From assembly GCA_034231615.1 (NCBI GenBank), contig CM067299.1, positions 14,375,863 through 14,439,862 of the forward strand: DNA of 64,000 bases, written 5' to 3'. The notes under the pieces are model-generated. The model saw only the letters and a program-made list of their open reading frames with translations, did no database searches and was not told where the DNA came from. This document shows positions 33,154-45,070 of this stretch, piece by piece. The position numbers and the translations under genes were made by a program. The stretch comes from Meghimatium bilineatum. Its lineage: Eukaryota > Mollusca > Gastropoda > Stylommatophora > Philomycidae. How positions within the stretch are numbered: the stretch's first letter is position 1; each line of letters begins with the position of its first letter.

Positions 33154-33545
33154 AGAAATGCAGGCATCATTATGAAGACTCACGCTTATTTTTTCCCCCG
33201 GACACGCCGGCGTGGAGGGAAACGAACGAGCCGACCAATTAGCTAGCCTCGCCTCCACAACAAACGCTGAGTCTATGGACCGAGCAGACATACTCATTGC
33301 TCTTCGTGAATCCTCACGATCAGAGGATTTTGCGATGAATGAGCATGAGTCAATATCGAGAATGCGCGAATTGGGAGTGAAGATGAGTGTGGCCCATAGA
33401 GACCCCTGACAAAGATTTTAAAAAGAGCAGTGAACCAACATAGAACCGGAATCATCAGCCATTATACCTTGAGAGATTTACTGAAGCGGAGATCTGAGCA
33501 CCTATGGACTTGTCCGGTGTGCGAAGAGGATAATCAACATACCTA
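32883..33545 (+). mobile_element. LINE RNase H domain fragment
   Basis: Frames give GWAFTARSKGRTVHEASGAF, LAMEVFAVTQPINW, CILSDSRNMIQKV, then PGHAGVEGNERADQLASLAS and RADILIALRESS, ending LLKRRSEHLWTCPVCEED. These are the Asp-Glu-Asp-His-Asp landmarks and tail of a retroelement RNase H. An (AG)n tract (33114-33152) has grown in the middle. The following LWTCPVC tail resembles the EHLWECP blocks at 37900 and 41930. Confidence 0.85.
33114..33152. repeat. (AG)n microsatellite inside the RNase H fragment
   Basis: About 19 AG units, between the REWVESL and PGHAGVEGN coding blocks of the LINE. Confidence 0.95.
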
Positions 33546-33619
33546 ATACCTATTAGGTAACTAAGACGGATAGGGCGTGGAATTGTATGCTTAGTTCTTA
33601 TTTTTTTTAAATAACGCGT

Positions 33620-33755
33620 GAAAATCGTTGTAGTACTACATTGGATATGCCAATACACAGATACCTTAAGTTGTAGTGGTAATGCATTGGATGTCTGAAT
33701 ACAGAGAGACCTTATTCCGTGGTGGTACTACATTGGATGTACCAACACACAACGA
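33620..33755. repeat. degenerate ~62-bp tandem triplicate
   Basis: GTAGTACTACATTGGATRT, GTAGTGGTAATGCATTGGAT and GTGGTGGTACTACATTGGAT mark three diverged units. Confidence 0.6.
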
Positions 33756-34509
33756 TCGTAAGCAATTTCTAGCCTAAGCGATTTGGATCATTGTGAAAAA
33801 ATCTTGACATTTCCAGACCTCGATTGTGTCTGTCTATGATTCTCTTTGACATCCTCTAGTTCTTCCCCTTTTTAACTTTACTCTACAATATAGTTTTTGA
33901 CATGTTTGCATTTTATTGTACACTATTGAAAGCATTTTCTCCATGTTTAGAGCGTGCCAGAGATTTATGTGCCTGTCTGTCTGATAAATACGCCATCAGC
34001 TTGACTTCAAAGGCAATTTAATCCTGTAAGGATCTTCGTAGACACAAGGGGACTACAGTAATAAAAAAGACTATTTTGTGTTTTAATGAATCCTAGATGT
34101 CCAATGTCATGTGAAATGTTTACGTAGGCAAAAGGAGTAGAAAGCTTAAGGATATATTGCACAACGATTTTCCTGGAATAATTATCGCAAATAATTTACA
34201 GACAGTAAAATCTTTCTTACGGAAACCACAAGGAACTGGGACACTGTGCCGCTTAACCTGATTTTCATTTAATCACTACGGAAAGTTAACTATCACGAGA
34301 CTGGAAAATATTTATGTTGAGGATACATTTCCATTTAATAGAGGAGTCTTAAAACATATTTAATGTAATATGTCGATACAAAGTGCACGATTTACACATA
34401 CACACACGTACGCACGCAAACACACACACACACGCACGCACACCCACACACATAATTGTTATAAAAATAACTAATGTAAATGATACTTGATGTTTTCATA
34501 TTCATTTTC
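33756..34509. other. unassigned stretch with a CA-rich tract
   Basis: An impure (CA/CG)n tract lies at about 34397-34452. No gene seen. Confidence 0.4.
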
Positions 34510-35780
34510 ATCTCTGAAACAACAATGCTAAACCATCTCTGAAACAACAATGCTAAACCATCTCTGAAACAACAATGCTAAACCATCTCTGAAACAACAA
34601 TGCTAAACCATCTCTGAAACAACAATGCCAAACCATCTCTGAAACAACAATGCTAAACCATCTCTGAAACAACAATGCTAAACCATCTCTGAAACAACAA
34701 TGCTAAACCATCTCTGAAACAACAATGCTAAATCATCTCTGAAACAACAATGCCAAACCATCTCTGAAACAACAATGCTAAACCATCTCTGAAACAACAA
34801 TGCTAAACCATCTCTGAAACAACAATGCTAAACCATCTCTGAAACAACAATGGTAAACCATCTCTGAAACAATAATGCCAAACAATCTCTGAAACAACAA
34901 TGCTAAACCATCTCTGAAACAACAACTCTAAACCATCTCTGAAACAACAATGCTAAACCATCTCTGAAACAACAATGCTAAACCATCTCTGAAACAACAA
35001 TGCTAAACCATCTCTGAAACAACAATGCTAAACCATCTCTGAAACAACAATGCTAAACCATCTCTGAAACAACAATGCTAAACCATCTCTGAAACAACAA
35101 TGCCAAACCATCTCTGAAACAACAATGCTAAACCATCTCTGAAACAACAATGCTAAACCATCTCTGAAACAACAATGCCAAACCATCTCTGAAACAACAA
35201 TGCCAAACCATCTCTGAAACAACAATGGTAAACCATCTCTGAAACAACAATGCTAAACAATCTCTGAAACAACAATGCTAAACCATCTCTGAAACAACCA
35301 TTCTAAACCATCTCTGAAACAACAATGCTAAACCATCTTTGAAATAACAATGCTAAAACATCTCTGAAACAACCATTCTAAACCATCTCTGAAACAACAA
35401 TGCTAAACCATCTCTGAAACAACAATGCTAAACCATCTCTGAAACAACAATGCTAAACCATCTCTGAAACAACAATGCTAAACCATCTCTGAAACAACAA
35501 TTCTAAACCATCTCTGAAACAACAATGATAAACAATCTCTCAAATAACATGGTAAACCATCTCTGAAAAAACAATGTTACACCATCTCTGAAACAACAAT
35601 GCTAAACCATCTCTGAATCAACAATGTTAAACCATCTCTGAAACAACAATGTTAAACCATCTCTGAAACAACAACTCTAAACCATCTCTGAAACAACAAC
35701 TCTAAACCATCTCTGAAACAGTATTCCAAACCATCTCTGAAACAAGAATGTTAAACCATCTCTAAAACAACAATGCTAAA
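34510..35780. repeat. 25-bp minisatellite
   Basis: About 50 units with core CCATCTCTGAAACAACAATG. Very uniform in the left two thirds, more diverged in the last 300 bp. It ends about 70 bp from the LINE F fragment. Confidence 0.96.
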
Positions 35781-35849
35781 GCTGTTTTAATTGATTAAAA
35801 TATTTGTAATGACATAACCAGGTCACAATATCGTCCTATGTAATAATTA

Positions 35850-36610
35850 CCTGTTCTTCATCTTCTTCTTTCACTTTTAAATAAATTCAGTAAGAGTAAT
35901 CTTGTAATTTGAGTTGGAGAGCGTGAAATATTGTGTTGTGCTAGATTCAGAGAGGATCTGTGTTATTTGCGCCTTTCAGTCCAAAACACCCGATTACTGC
36001 ATAACAGTACTTTTCATCATCGTTTACTTCTTCTCGTTCGCAGTTTAACATTTCTACACAGCAAGTCCAGTTTCTTAATAAATGTATCCGTCTCTGTGGG
36101 CCACTGCTCATCCCTTAACTGGTTTACTGCAATGCACTCTTGCAGGATATGTTTAGCGGTCTGTGTCGCCTGCAAACATGGACACAGAGGTCATGTAACC
36201 AGTCTTATTCTATTTAAGTGGCTGTAGTCTGTTGTATCGTCCGGCTCTGTGGCGAAGTGATACATAGCGCGTCTCTGGCGGCAAAGGTACCGAGTTTAAT
36301 CCCCGCCACAATTGTGCATCCGGACCGTTCAGAAAGCAATGGCAAACTACTGAAACGTATTTATATTGCCTAGAAAATCACCACAGCCAACAAATGCTGG
36401 GTTGATAGCTAAGTCCTGTAAAGTATATGCTACCAATTTTAGCCTGTTGTATCCTGTCATGATTCGGAAGATGATAACTTGCTCAGCTCTGTCAAGATAG
36501 TGATAGTTGTCTTTTGGGTGGTCGAATTTTCTAATAGTTTTGATGACGGTATTCTTCTCTTGGTAGATAAAAGTCTTTACTATTTCTGTTCCTGTGTTCT
36601 TTTAAACACA
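35850..36610 (-). mobile_element. LINE family F, RNase H tail, split by a SINE
   Basis: On the minus strand, TVIKTIRKFDHPKDNYHYL and EQVIIFRIMTGYNRL (36610-36454) lie on one side of the SINE, and CLQATQTAKHILQECIAVNQ, RDEQWPTETDTF on the other. Together they match the conserved end of RNase H-bearing LINEs (QVIIFRLRTGHNRL, CPCG..QT.EHILQ.C, WP). The 3' UTR follows to about 35850 and resembles the family F ends. Confidence 0.85.
36229..36453 (+). mobile_element. tRNA-derived SINE-1, full copy with 10-bp TSD
   Basis: CTGTTGTATC at 36229-36238 and 36444-36453 bracket a 205-bp SINE. The head has an RNA polymerase III A box (TGGCGAAGTGA) and B box (GAGTTTAATCC); the body carries AAAGCAATGGCAAACTACTG and ends ATGCTACCAATTTTA. 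It interrupts LINE F. The best reference copy of the family. Confidence 0.92.
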
Positions 36611-37714
36611 ACCGCCAAACACTGTCGTATTATGTAGTGGAGGTATTTTAACAAAAATGATAATCAGTGTTAGAAAAAGTCACACGAAACAAAATTATAA
36701 TAAAAATTAAAGTGATATATTTATACAGCATATAACTAACTGTACAAAGGATTCCTGAACACACAACGTCTATGCTGCCCCGTATCAATAGGGCATATGA
36801 AGTTCATAAAAACATTGATTTGTTACAAATCATAATATGCATATTTTACGACCTAACCTATAGCGTTTTCTTTATTTGTGTGAGCTAACACTGCAAACAT
36901 CCAGGTGTGGGGTTAATGACGTCAACCAAATATGGGATATCAATTCTGTTGACAACATAAATACATAAACTGTCACCAGTTTTCAACCATATTATTTACA
37001 TTTATTGCTTTTATATTGTGATTAGTTGCAACAATACTAGTAAAACTTGGAAAACGGAATTGTATATATGTGTTGTTACTACTGTATTACTGTTATTATC
37101 TCGTTTACACCATCAAGGTTTTCCGTAATTAAAATATCTTTACTGAGTATTTCAAGTGTATAATATGTAAAAATTAACGGAAATATAGTACATTAATGTT
37201 TCTGTGGGCGTGGTACCCTTTTCTCTTTAATGTTATTTTTGGAGGAAAATGAGTTTATTTTTACATTAATCAAATGCGAAATAATCTGAAGTGGTATTAT
37301 TACTGAAAGTTTCATTTTTAGAAAAATTAAAGTCAAACAAAATATAAAAAAAACGTGTAAAAATTTAACAAATTATTATTATTGACGCAATTGTTTGTGG
37401 CAAAAAAATTGCTTGTGCAAATTTAAATGCATGCAAAATCTCATAAAATCATGTGTTATGAAAATTTCATGAATCAACAGAAAAAACATTTAACTTTAGA
37501 GGGAAATAACCATTACATTTGTGAACACAACAATGACGAAGATGTTTGAGCCGAAATGGTTCGTTGTAAGATAACAACACTTAGTAATATATGGTTAATA
37601 CTACATTTCATATTTAAGATAGTTGAAATGAAATTATATTTACATATTATGTAATAGACTAATATACGTCCAATATACTTTGGTTGACATCAATGAATTT
37701 CTACATCGGGAACC
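36611..37714. other. AT-rich unassigned stretch
   Basis: No frames above 60 codons, no recognised repeats. Confidence 0.4.
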
Positions 37715-37975
37715 AGGAGCTTGTGTGATATGTCAAATATTGAAGTGACTATTCCTATGTTACTTTTTAGTTACGGACACGGCGTGGATGGGCGGAACAA
37801 CAAAGAAACCTGTCGCAAGGGCCAGAGTTGTGCTCTGATGTCGACGTCTGTTTCGGTGGCATTAGATTCAAAACCCCATCGAGTCGAATGGCTACTGGAT
37901 CAGAGGGCGGAACACTTATGGGAATGCCCCACGTGCTGTGAGTCCAGTTTTCTAATCAATAATCAAGAATGTCAC
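37715..37975 (+). repeat. dispersed repeat D, copy 1 (possible LINE RNase H tail)
   Basis: Over 80 percent identical by eye to 41757-41990, with shared GGCGTGGATGGGC, AGAACAACAAAGAAACC-type and CATCGAGTCGAATGGCT blocks. The frame RVEWLLDQRAEHLWECP aligns with LRDLLKRRSEHLWTCP from the RNase H LINE at 33475, so it may be that LINE's end. Confidence 0.65.
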
Positions 37976-37976
37976 T

Positions 37977-38165
37977 TTTTGGTGACATGTCAGCTGTTGA
38001 ATTGTGTATTCTTATTTTTCCTCTTGGTAATATTTCAGATACTGCAGTGTGTATTATTGTGTTTCATGTCGGTGATGTCTCAGATATGGAAATATGTATT
38101 ATTATGCATTTTGTTGGTGATATACCAGATACTGAAGTGTATTCTTATGCTTCTTGTTGGTATTT
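37977..38165 (+). repeat. old 45-bp tandem repeat
   Basis: Four diverged units of about 45 bp (GGTGATRT.TCAGATA.TG..). In one frame they read as 15-residue repeats (GNISDTAVCIIVFHV, GDVSDMEICIIMHFV). The 168-codon frame spanning 37721-38227 joins repeat D and this array and is not a gene. Confidence 0.7.
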
Positions 38166-38189
38166 GCTGCAATTCAAATCTTCATAGTG

Positions 38190-38395
38190 TTTGGTGTTTG
38201 ATTTTGTTCAAGAGGTTACGAGTTTGAATATAGTTCGCGATGTCCTGTTTACAAAGTGATTTTTATTAAATCCTGTAGGAATTATAACGTGAAGCTACGT
38301 AGTTACGTGCTATAAGTGGTACTCTCGGCAGCCCGCGTGACTCTTCGTTGAAAGGAATAGGGTACATAACGGCACAGTGAGATACACGACGTTTG
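38190..38395 (+). mobile_element. SINE-2, copy 1
   Basis: Matches 41045-41255: TTGTTCAAGAGGTTACGAGT, TCCTGTAGGAATTATAACGT, GAAGCTACGTAGTTACGTGC, then AGTGGTACTCTCG. The first block includes a B-box-like GAGTTTGAATA. tRNA origin is probable but weaker than for SINE-1. Confidence 0.6.
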
Positions 38396-38478
38396 ATTAC
38401 TTTTGAATTGCGATTTACAAAGTTACGTTTGATGAATACTGTAGTCATATGTAAAGTACCATGTTTTGGGTTAGTTCA

Positions 38479-38703
38479 AATGAGGCTCTGTGGTGGCATA
38501 GCACATAGTTCGTCTGTGACAGCAAAGGTACCGAGTTTGAATACCACCACAGAATATTGTGTTTCCGGACTTTTAGAGAACAATGGCAAATTACTGAACG
38601 TATTTATATTTCCTAGACACCCACTACAGCAAAAACAAATACGACAAAATAAAACAACAAACGCTGGGTTAATGGCTACATCTGGAATATAATATACTAC
38701 CAA
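38479..38703 (+). mobile_element. SINE-1 copy
   Basis: GAGGCTCTGTGGTGGCATAG head, B box CGAGTTTGAATAC, CAATGGCAAATTACTGAACG and tail ATACTACCAATTAG. About 20 bp longer than the 36239 copy because of an A-rich insertion after the CTAGACACCC block. Confidence 0.88.
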
Positions 38704-38909
38704 TTAGATTTTCGCCTGAGATATTTCATACCCACATTACTCAAATAGTCATCTATATGCAAAGCTATGAGAAAAACTGGTACCATTTTTTTACAACGTA
38801 TGCCATATGACTGCATGTGTTAAATACAAAGTATGTAGAAATATTGATTCATTACAGGATAATGTGTCCATACACATTTCAACTTTTTAATATTAGGTTT
38901 GATTTCATA

Positions 38910-39075
38910 CAGGTTCCGTGGCGCGTAGGTAAAATAACACGCATCGTCTGCAACCGATCATTCGATCTGCGCGCAACACAGAGAGCCCCTCTTCCCCAAG
39001 ACTTTTCCAGGGGGGGGGGGCTTCTCAGTGAGCTGTGCACATATCGATGGATGCTGCGTTGTATGCTTCTTTAGC
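38910..39075 (+). mobile_element. possible third tRNA-derived SINE
   Basis: TTCCGTGGCGCGTAGGTAAA resembles a tRNA A-box region and CGATCATTCGATCTG a B box 30-odd bases later. The downstream CTGCGCGC..CACAGAG block has a weak counterpart at 58380-58430. A run of 11 G follows at about 39012. Confidence 0.3.
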
Positions 39076-39194
39076 GAAAGTTTGTTTCGTTAAATAATGT
39101 ATGGGTTTTTCTTGAAAAGCGTTGACACATTATCTTGTAAAGTACCAACATATTTTCTTTGTCTTATGTTTTTTCTCTCTCTCCATCCTTCCAA

Positions 39195-39365
39195 CTTACA
39201 GAAAGTAGTCCGGAGGATAGAATGCGCTGTATCATGGTTTACAGCTTAGCTTTGATATTTACACCTTTTGGCTTGACATACTCGACTTGATCATGGCTTC
39301 ACGCTAGCTCTACCCCCACACCTCCTTAATCGCCTCTTACGGCATGTATGAAAGATAGCAGTGTT
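39195..39365 (+). repeat. dispersed repeat K, diverged copy
   Basis: AGTAGTCCGGAGGATAGAATGC, CTTTTGGCTTGACA..CTCGACTT and CGCCTCTTACGGCATG, in the same order as the complement of 54975-55205. Confidence 0.5.
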
Positions 39366-40090
39366 GCAATTCTTTGCTCTCCGTACACAACATTCACTAC
39401 ATACGTGCGTAGATATATTTATTCAAACAGTTGCTGGTATGATAGCGGAGAAAGATAGACAAAAATACGTGTCAGTTAAATAAAATACAATAACACATTC
39501 ACATTTACCAGAATGTAAGAAATTAAACTTCGGACTACCTACACCACGACCTCTATTCTATTTTATATGATCATTTCTCTAATTTAGGGTGTCTATAAAA
39601 TTGCTGTGCACGGACGTACACATATTCACATTAAATACTCACAATTTATATTATGCAGTGTCACCACTATGCATAACGTTTTTCAAACCCCCTCATGAAA
39701 ATAGAACATGATGTTTAGTACTGAGAAACTCGTAAATCAGAGTGTAACACACGCAGATTAGCTATTAAAAAAAACCCCACAGATCACTCGAAATCTCATA
39801 AAAACGATTTGATTAGCGTTTTTTACCTGTCAATGTTGCCATCGAGGCCAACTCATTGAAATGAAGATGGGACTTAGTCCAGCTAACAGAAGCTGAAAAC
39901 TATGATTGGTCGGGGCAACCCTGACATCTAGCAGGACCACAGTCCTGTCCAAGCAATCACTGGTGCTGAAGTCGGAAATACTAGGCCGCGTTGCGCACCA
40001 GCAACAATTGTATCACGTAATACGATTACATTAAGGGGCTTCACAACTCATCAAAGTTGTATGTGCGACCGTGATTACCATCAATGTTAA
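39366..40090. other. unassigned stretch
   Basis: No gene or repeat recognised. Confidence 0.3.
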
Positions 40091-40375
40091 TGAGTGTAAA
40101 ATAACTTTGTAGACACATGTAAAATAACTTTGTAGACACACGTAAAATAACTTTGTAGACACATGTAAAATAACTTTGTAGACACATGTAAAATAACTTT
40201 GTAGACACATGTAAAATAACTTTGTAGACACATGTAAAATAAATTTGTAGACACATGTAAAATAACTTTGTAGACACACGTAAAATAACTTTGTAGACAC
40301 ATGTAAAATAACTTTGTAGACACATGTAAAATAACTTTGTAGACATATGTAAAATAACTTTGTAGACACATGTAC
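40091..40375. repeat. 23-bp minisatellite
   Basis: Twelve units of AAATAACTTTGTAGACACAT plus three bases, nearly identical. All three minus frames stay open. Confidence 0.95.
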
Positions 40376-41044
40376 GACTAAACTGAGATCACATCCACTG
40401 TTGAAAAAAGCGTACATAACAAACAAACATACTTGTATGCATACAAAATAATGAACCACTTTATTCATTACCTCAATACATCAATTTACTGAGACTAGGA
40501 AGAAAAAAAAAAGAACAGTAAGTCCTTCAATAATAACCAAAACTAAACACAAAGTGCACACGAATCAAGTACAAGTAATGTGACTCCATAAAATCATGAA
40601 ATATTATACATCGCGTCTTAGTTAACTAAATCTGGAGAGAAGAACTTGCCATTGAACTCGGCATGCGCTAGAGATTTGAAACAATTGATATTCCTCTCAT
40701 TTATTCATGAATTAATTAAAACATATTCGATATGCTTAAGATCTAATAACTCCTGTGAAACGAAAGATCATTCGAAGTCTTCTGTTAGTCTTCATGACAC
40801 GATACTCGGAGCTGGTTGAAAACACAAATGTTGTCTCAGAAATACACTCGAACAACACGCACGCGCAGTGTGGTACGTCGCTAGAGACAGAAAATCAACT
40901 GGTGAAGACCTCGCTTAGTTTTCTCGTGCGCTTTCTAAAAGCATAATTATGTGTGCATGTTTATATGTGTGTGTCTATAGCATGGTAGCATAACATTAGT
41001 TATGTGTGAGTGTTTTTTATGTAAGTGTTTATATCATGGTAACA
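40376..41044. other. unassigned stretch
   Basis: No convincing frame; a loose duplication of GTGTTTATAT..CATGGTARCATA at 40955-41050. Confidence 0.35.
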
Positions 41045-41255
41045 TAGCATCAGTTTGGGAGAGGAGGTATGCTGTTCGCCTTGTGTTCAAGAGGTCAAGG
41101 GGTCGAATATGGCTCGTATCGTTTTGTGCAGAAGGTGGGATTTTTTCGGAGATCCTGTGGATTATCACTTGAAGCTATGGAGTTACGTGCTCTGAGTGGT
41201 AATCTCGACAAACGGTGTACCGCGTCGTTGAGAGTAACGGAATCTATATAGAAGT
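41045..41255 (+). mobile_element. SINE-2, copy 2
   Basis: GGAGGTATGCTGTTCGCCTT, GGTCGAATATGG (B-box-like), GAGATCCTGTGGATTATCAC and GAGTTACGTGCTCTGAGTGG. Better preserved than copy 1. Confidence 0.62.
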
Positions 41256-41289
41256 CAATCCGTTACCTCTTTTAAACCCTTTTTTATAA

Positions 41290-41292
41290 ATA

Positions 41293-41381
<89 letters not shown>
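41290..41381. repeat. (AT)n(TG)n microsatellite
   Basis: About 30 AT units followed by about 14 TG units, ending directly at the 5' head of the next SINE-1 copy. Confidence 0.95.
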
Positions 41382-41385
<4 letters not shown>

Positions 41386-41386
<1 letters not shown>

Positions 41387-41535
41387 CCAGCTCTGTGGCG
41401 GCGTGGAACAGAGCGCATCTGTGACAGCAACGGCACTAGTTTCGAATCCGGCAACAGAAAATGTTTCGAAACCGTTCAAAAAGCAATGACAAACGCAAAA
41501 ACAATATTTAAATCTCCTAGAAAATCACTACAACC
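41386..41535 (+). mobile_element. SINE-1 copy, 3'-truncated
   Basis: CCAGCTCTGTGGCGGCGTGG head, B box AGTTTCGAATCC, AAAAGCAATGACAAACG and CTCCTAGAAAATCACTACA. The last quarter of the SINE is missing. Confidence 0.88.
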
Positions 41536-41559
41536 AAATATGATAAACATACAATATTC

Positions 41560-41705
41560 TCATATGGAAGCGTGCAATACTCATATAGATTCGTATGATA
41601 CTCATATAGATTCTTGTGATACTCATGTAGATGCTTGTGATATATAGATTCTTGGATTCCTGTCATACTCATATAGATTCTTGTGACTCTTATGAATGCT
41701 TGTGA
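41560..41705. repeat. 21-bp minisatellite
   Basis: About six units of GATACTCATATAGATTCTTG plus one base, moderately diverged. Confidence 0.85.
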
Positions 41706-41756
41706 TATTTCATACCTCGTAGTCGTAACCTTCGATAACATTTACCATGTTGTTCT

Positions 41757-41990
41757 GACAGGCCGACGTTGTGCTTGAACTAGTTATGGGCACGGCGTGG
41801 ATGGGCAGAACAACAAAGAAACCTCTCGCAGGGGCCAGAGTTGTGCCCTGGTGGCGACGTCTGTTGCCGCACCATTAGACTTGAAACACCATCGAGTCGA
41901 ATGGCTGCTAAAACAGAGGGCGGATCACTTATGGGAATGCCCCCGCGTGCTATGAGGTCAGTTTCTAATCAAGAATCAAGAATCATCATC
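41757..41990 (+). repeat. dispersed repeat D, copy 2
   Basis: Pairs with 37715-37975. One frame again gives RVEWLLKQRADHLWECP. Ends AATCAAGAATCATCATC. Confidence 0.65.
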
Positions 41991-42007
41991 ATATTAAATA
42001 GTTCTTA

Positions 42008-42095
42008 GAGATCTATTGTCCAGCTATCTGCGACGAGATATAGAGCGCGTCTGTGACGGCTGAGGTACCTGGTTAAAAATCCGATGTAGACAGTT
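42008..42095 (+). mobile_element. SINE-1 head, degenerate
   Basis: TGTCCAGCTATCTGCGACGA, GAGCGCGTCTGTGACGGC and GGTACCTGGTTAAAAATCC are the first 85 bp of the family; the rest is absent. Confidence 0.7.
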
Positions 42096-42409
42096 AAACA
42101 TTTATTCGTAAATAAAAACGAATTCATATTTCATGATATCTATAAATGTATTCATAAACCACTGAAGGTACATATTGCCAAGACAACGACTATAACTACA
42201 AATTCTTAAATTGATAGTTACATCCTTGAAAGGAAATATTACGAATTATATTTTTTAAATAAATCTCTTTAATCATCCTAATAAAACGCTATATAGACAA
42301 GTGGAAAAAGCACAGCATTAAAGGTCAACTTATATCCATCTATATATATATATATACAGTTTATATATTTATACAGTTTATATATATATACAGTTTCTAT
42401 ATATACAGT

Positions 42410-43085
<676 letters not shown>

Positions 43086-43174
43086 ATTTAAAACAGCATG
43101 TATTTAGTGGATTTTGTATGTAATGTCTTATCCAGTTATCATCTTATTTATTTTATAACGCTATCGACGTACGT

Positions 43175-43176
<2 letters not shown>

Positions 43177-43208
<32 letters not shown>
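43177..43208. repeat. (AG)n microsatellite
   Basis: About 16 AG units beside the 3' end of the LINE at 43225. Confidence 0.95.
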
Positions 43209-43212
<4 letters not shown>

Positions 43213-43224
43213 CATCAAGAGATA

Positions 43225-44330
43225 CCGGTTCTTCATCTTCTTCTTATGGCCCATGCAGTGTGGCGTTGGTTATCATGTATTTCCACAGCCTCTTTTTTGT
43301 CTTCTGGCAATCATTTTCGAAACTGGTGTTCTCCCATCTCACAAATCTAGGTTGTCAAACATCTTCTTCATCTCACAAATCTAGGTTGTCAAACATCTTC
43401 TCTCATGTCACAAATCTAGGTTGTCAAGCATTTTCTCTCCTGTCACAAATCTAGGTTGTCAAACATCTTCTCTCATGTCACAAATCTAGGTTGTCAAACA
43501 ACTTCTCTCATGTCACAAATCTAGGTTGTCAAGCATCTTCTCTCATGTCAGAAATCTAGGTTGTCAAACATCTTATCTCATGTCACAAATCTAGGTTGTC
43601 AAACATCTTATCTCATGTCACAAATCTAGGTTGTCAAACATCTTATCTCATGTCACAAATCTAGGTTGTCAAACATCTTATCTCATGTTACAAATCTAGG
43701 CTGTCAAGCATCTTATCTCATGTCACAAATCTAGGTTGTCAAACATCTTATCTCCTGATCTTCATCTACCCCTTTGCTCTTCAACTTGCCGGTTGTTACA
43801 ATGGATTCCATCTTTCCTCTTCCCATGGCGAGCCCTATAATGTGGACTGTCTCTTTCTTTTGCGGGTAAGTAGCTCATTTATTTGAATTAACTTATTTGA
43901 AAATTTTTTCATTACGATTTTACTTGCCCCTGATGTTTTTAAAGTTCACATATAAATTCGCATCTCTACTCACTCTATATAATTTTTCACTATTCTATTG
44001 AGTGTCCAAGATTCACTTCCATACATCAGAATTGGTTCTATATAACTTCTCATAACTCTCTTTCTCACCCTAATTGACGAAGATATATTCCATAGAATGG
44101 ACTTCATCTTGTGAAATGTTGTTTTTGCCTGTGCGAAATTCTATATGTGACTCCTTTAAAAACATCTTCCATCTAATGTTATTAATGTTCCTAAATATTT
44201 GAATATACTTCCGAGTATGCTTCTTGCTATTACTCGGGGATGACAATTTGTTATCCCTGCTTGCCTAAAAGGAAATACAGTTCAGTATTTCAGTGTTTTG
44301 TAAATGGAATATGTGATTAATTTTCTGAAT
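43225..44330 (-). mobile_element. LINE family B relative containing a minisatellite
   Basis: Minus-strand frames: AQAKTTFHKMKSIL, SIRVRKRVMRSYIEPILMYG, SESWTLNRI, a decayed stretch, then MFDNLDL (the counterpart of ILDSLTTW in family B) and ELWKYMITNATLHGP-like end, with a GAAGAAGATGAAGA tail at 43225. The minisatellite at 43330-43755 lies exactly at the MFDNLDL step. Confidence 0.8.
43330..43755. repeat. 33-bp minisatellite grown from a LINE
   Basis: About 13 units with core CACAAATCTAGGTTGTCAAA. On the minus strand each unit reads MFDNLDL, the same peptide as the flanking LINE at this position, so the array is an amplification of LINE sequence. A leading variant has CATCTTCTT instead of CTCATGT. 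Confidence 0.9.
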
Positions 44331-44784
44331 GTAATAGATGAAAACACGGTTTAACGATGAAACGACGTTGTACCGAGTCTATCAAACCGACAGCGTAGAA
44401 CTAAAACGCTTGTGGGAAACATGGTGAGTTCTCATATGACGAGCATTCATTGAAGCACAGCTTAAGAATACTCAAATGTTATTCTGTAAGAACATGAGCT
44501 GTACAGATGCTATTTTTAATGCACAGATAACTGGTAGAAAGAAAGAAAAACGACTGAAAAACAATAAAAATATCGTATGTGTCGACCAAGAAAAAGCACT
44601 TGACAGAGTATACAGGCAACATCTGTGAGAAATACTATCAAAATATGGGGTAACATAACACTGAATAAACTTGTGCAGGAGTAATTACACAGGTACTCAA
44701 TTTGCAGTTACAACGAGTGTATGGCTTTCAGACAAATTCCACCTATACTCTTCCACAATGATTTCTTTTATCTCCCTTGTTATT

Positions 44785-44972
44785 CATCACACATATCAAT
44801 TGTATATGTAAAATTTGCCAACACCAATGAAGAAGATAACCTACACATCACACATATCGATTGTATATGTAAAATTTGCCAACACCAATGAAGAAGATAA
44901 CCTAAACATCACACATATCGATTGTATATGTAAAATTTGCCAACACCAATGAAGAAGATAACCTAAACATCA
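44785..44972. repeat. 61-bp tandem triplication inside LINE H
   Basis: Three units starting CATCACACATATCRATTG, just before the FADD box. The LINE frame SPMKKIT/LPTPMKKIT is contained in the unit, so this is a duplication of LINE sequence. Confidence 0.9.
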
Positions 44973-45070
44973 TCCTGAGCGACTTCTTTTTGCAGATGAT
45001 CAGATGATCACGCAATAATATAAAAATAAGAACAACAGCAGCAAGAAAATTTAAATATACTATACACAAC

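Noticed and set aside
36239-36310. Functional tRNA gene
   Set aside because: The tRNA-like head is followed by a constant body found in five copies with TSDs, so it is a SINE.
37721-38227. 168-codon gene
   Set aside because: It runs across a dispersed repeat and a separate tandem repeat; the hydrophobic second half is the 45-bp array.
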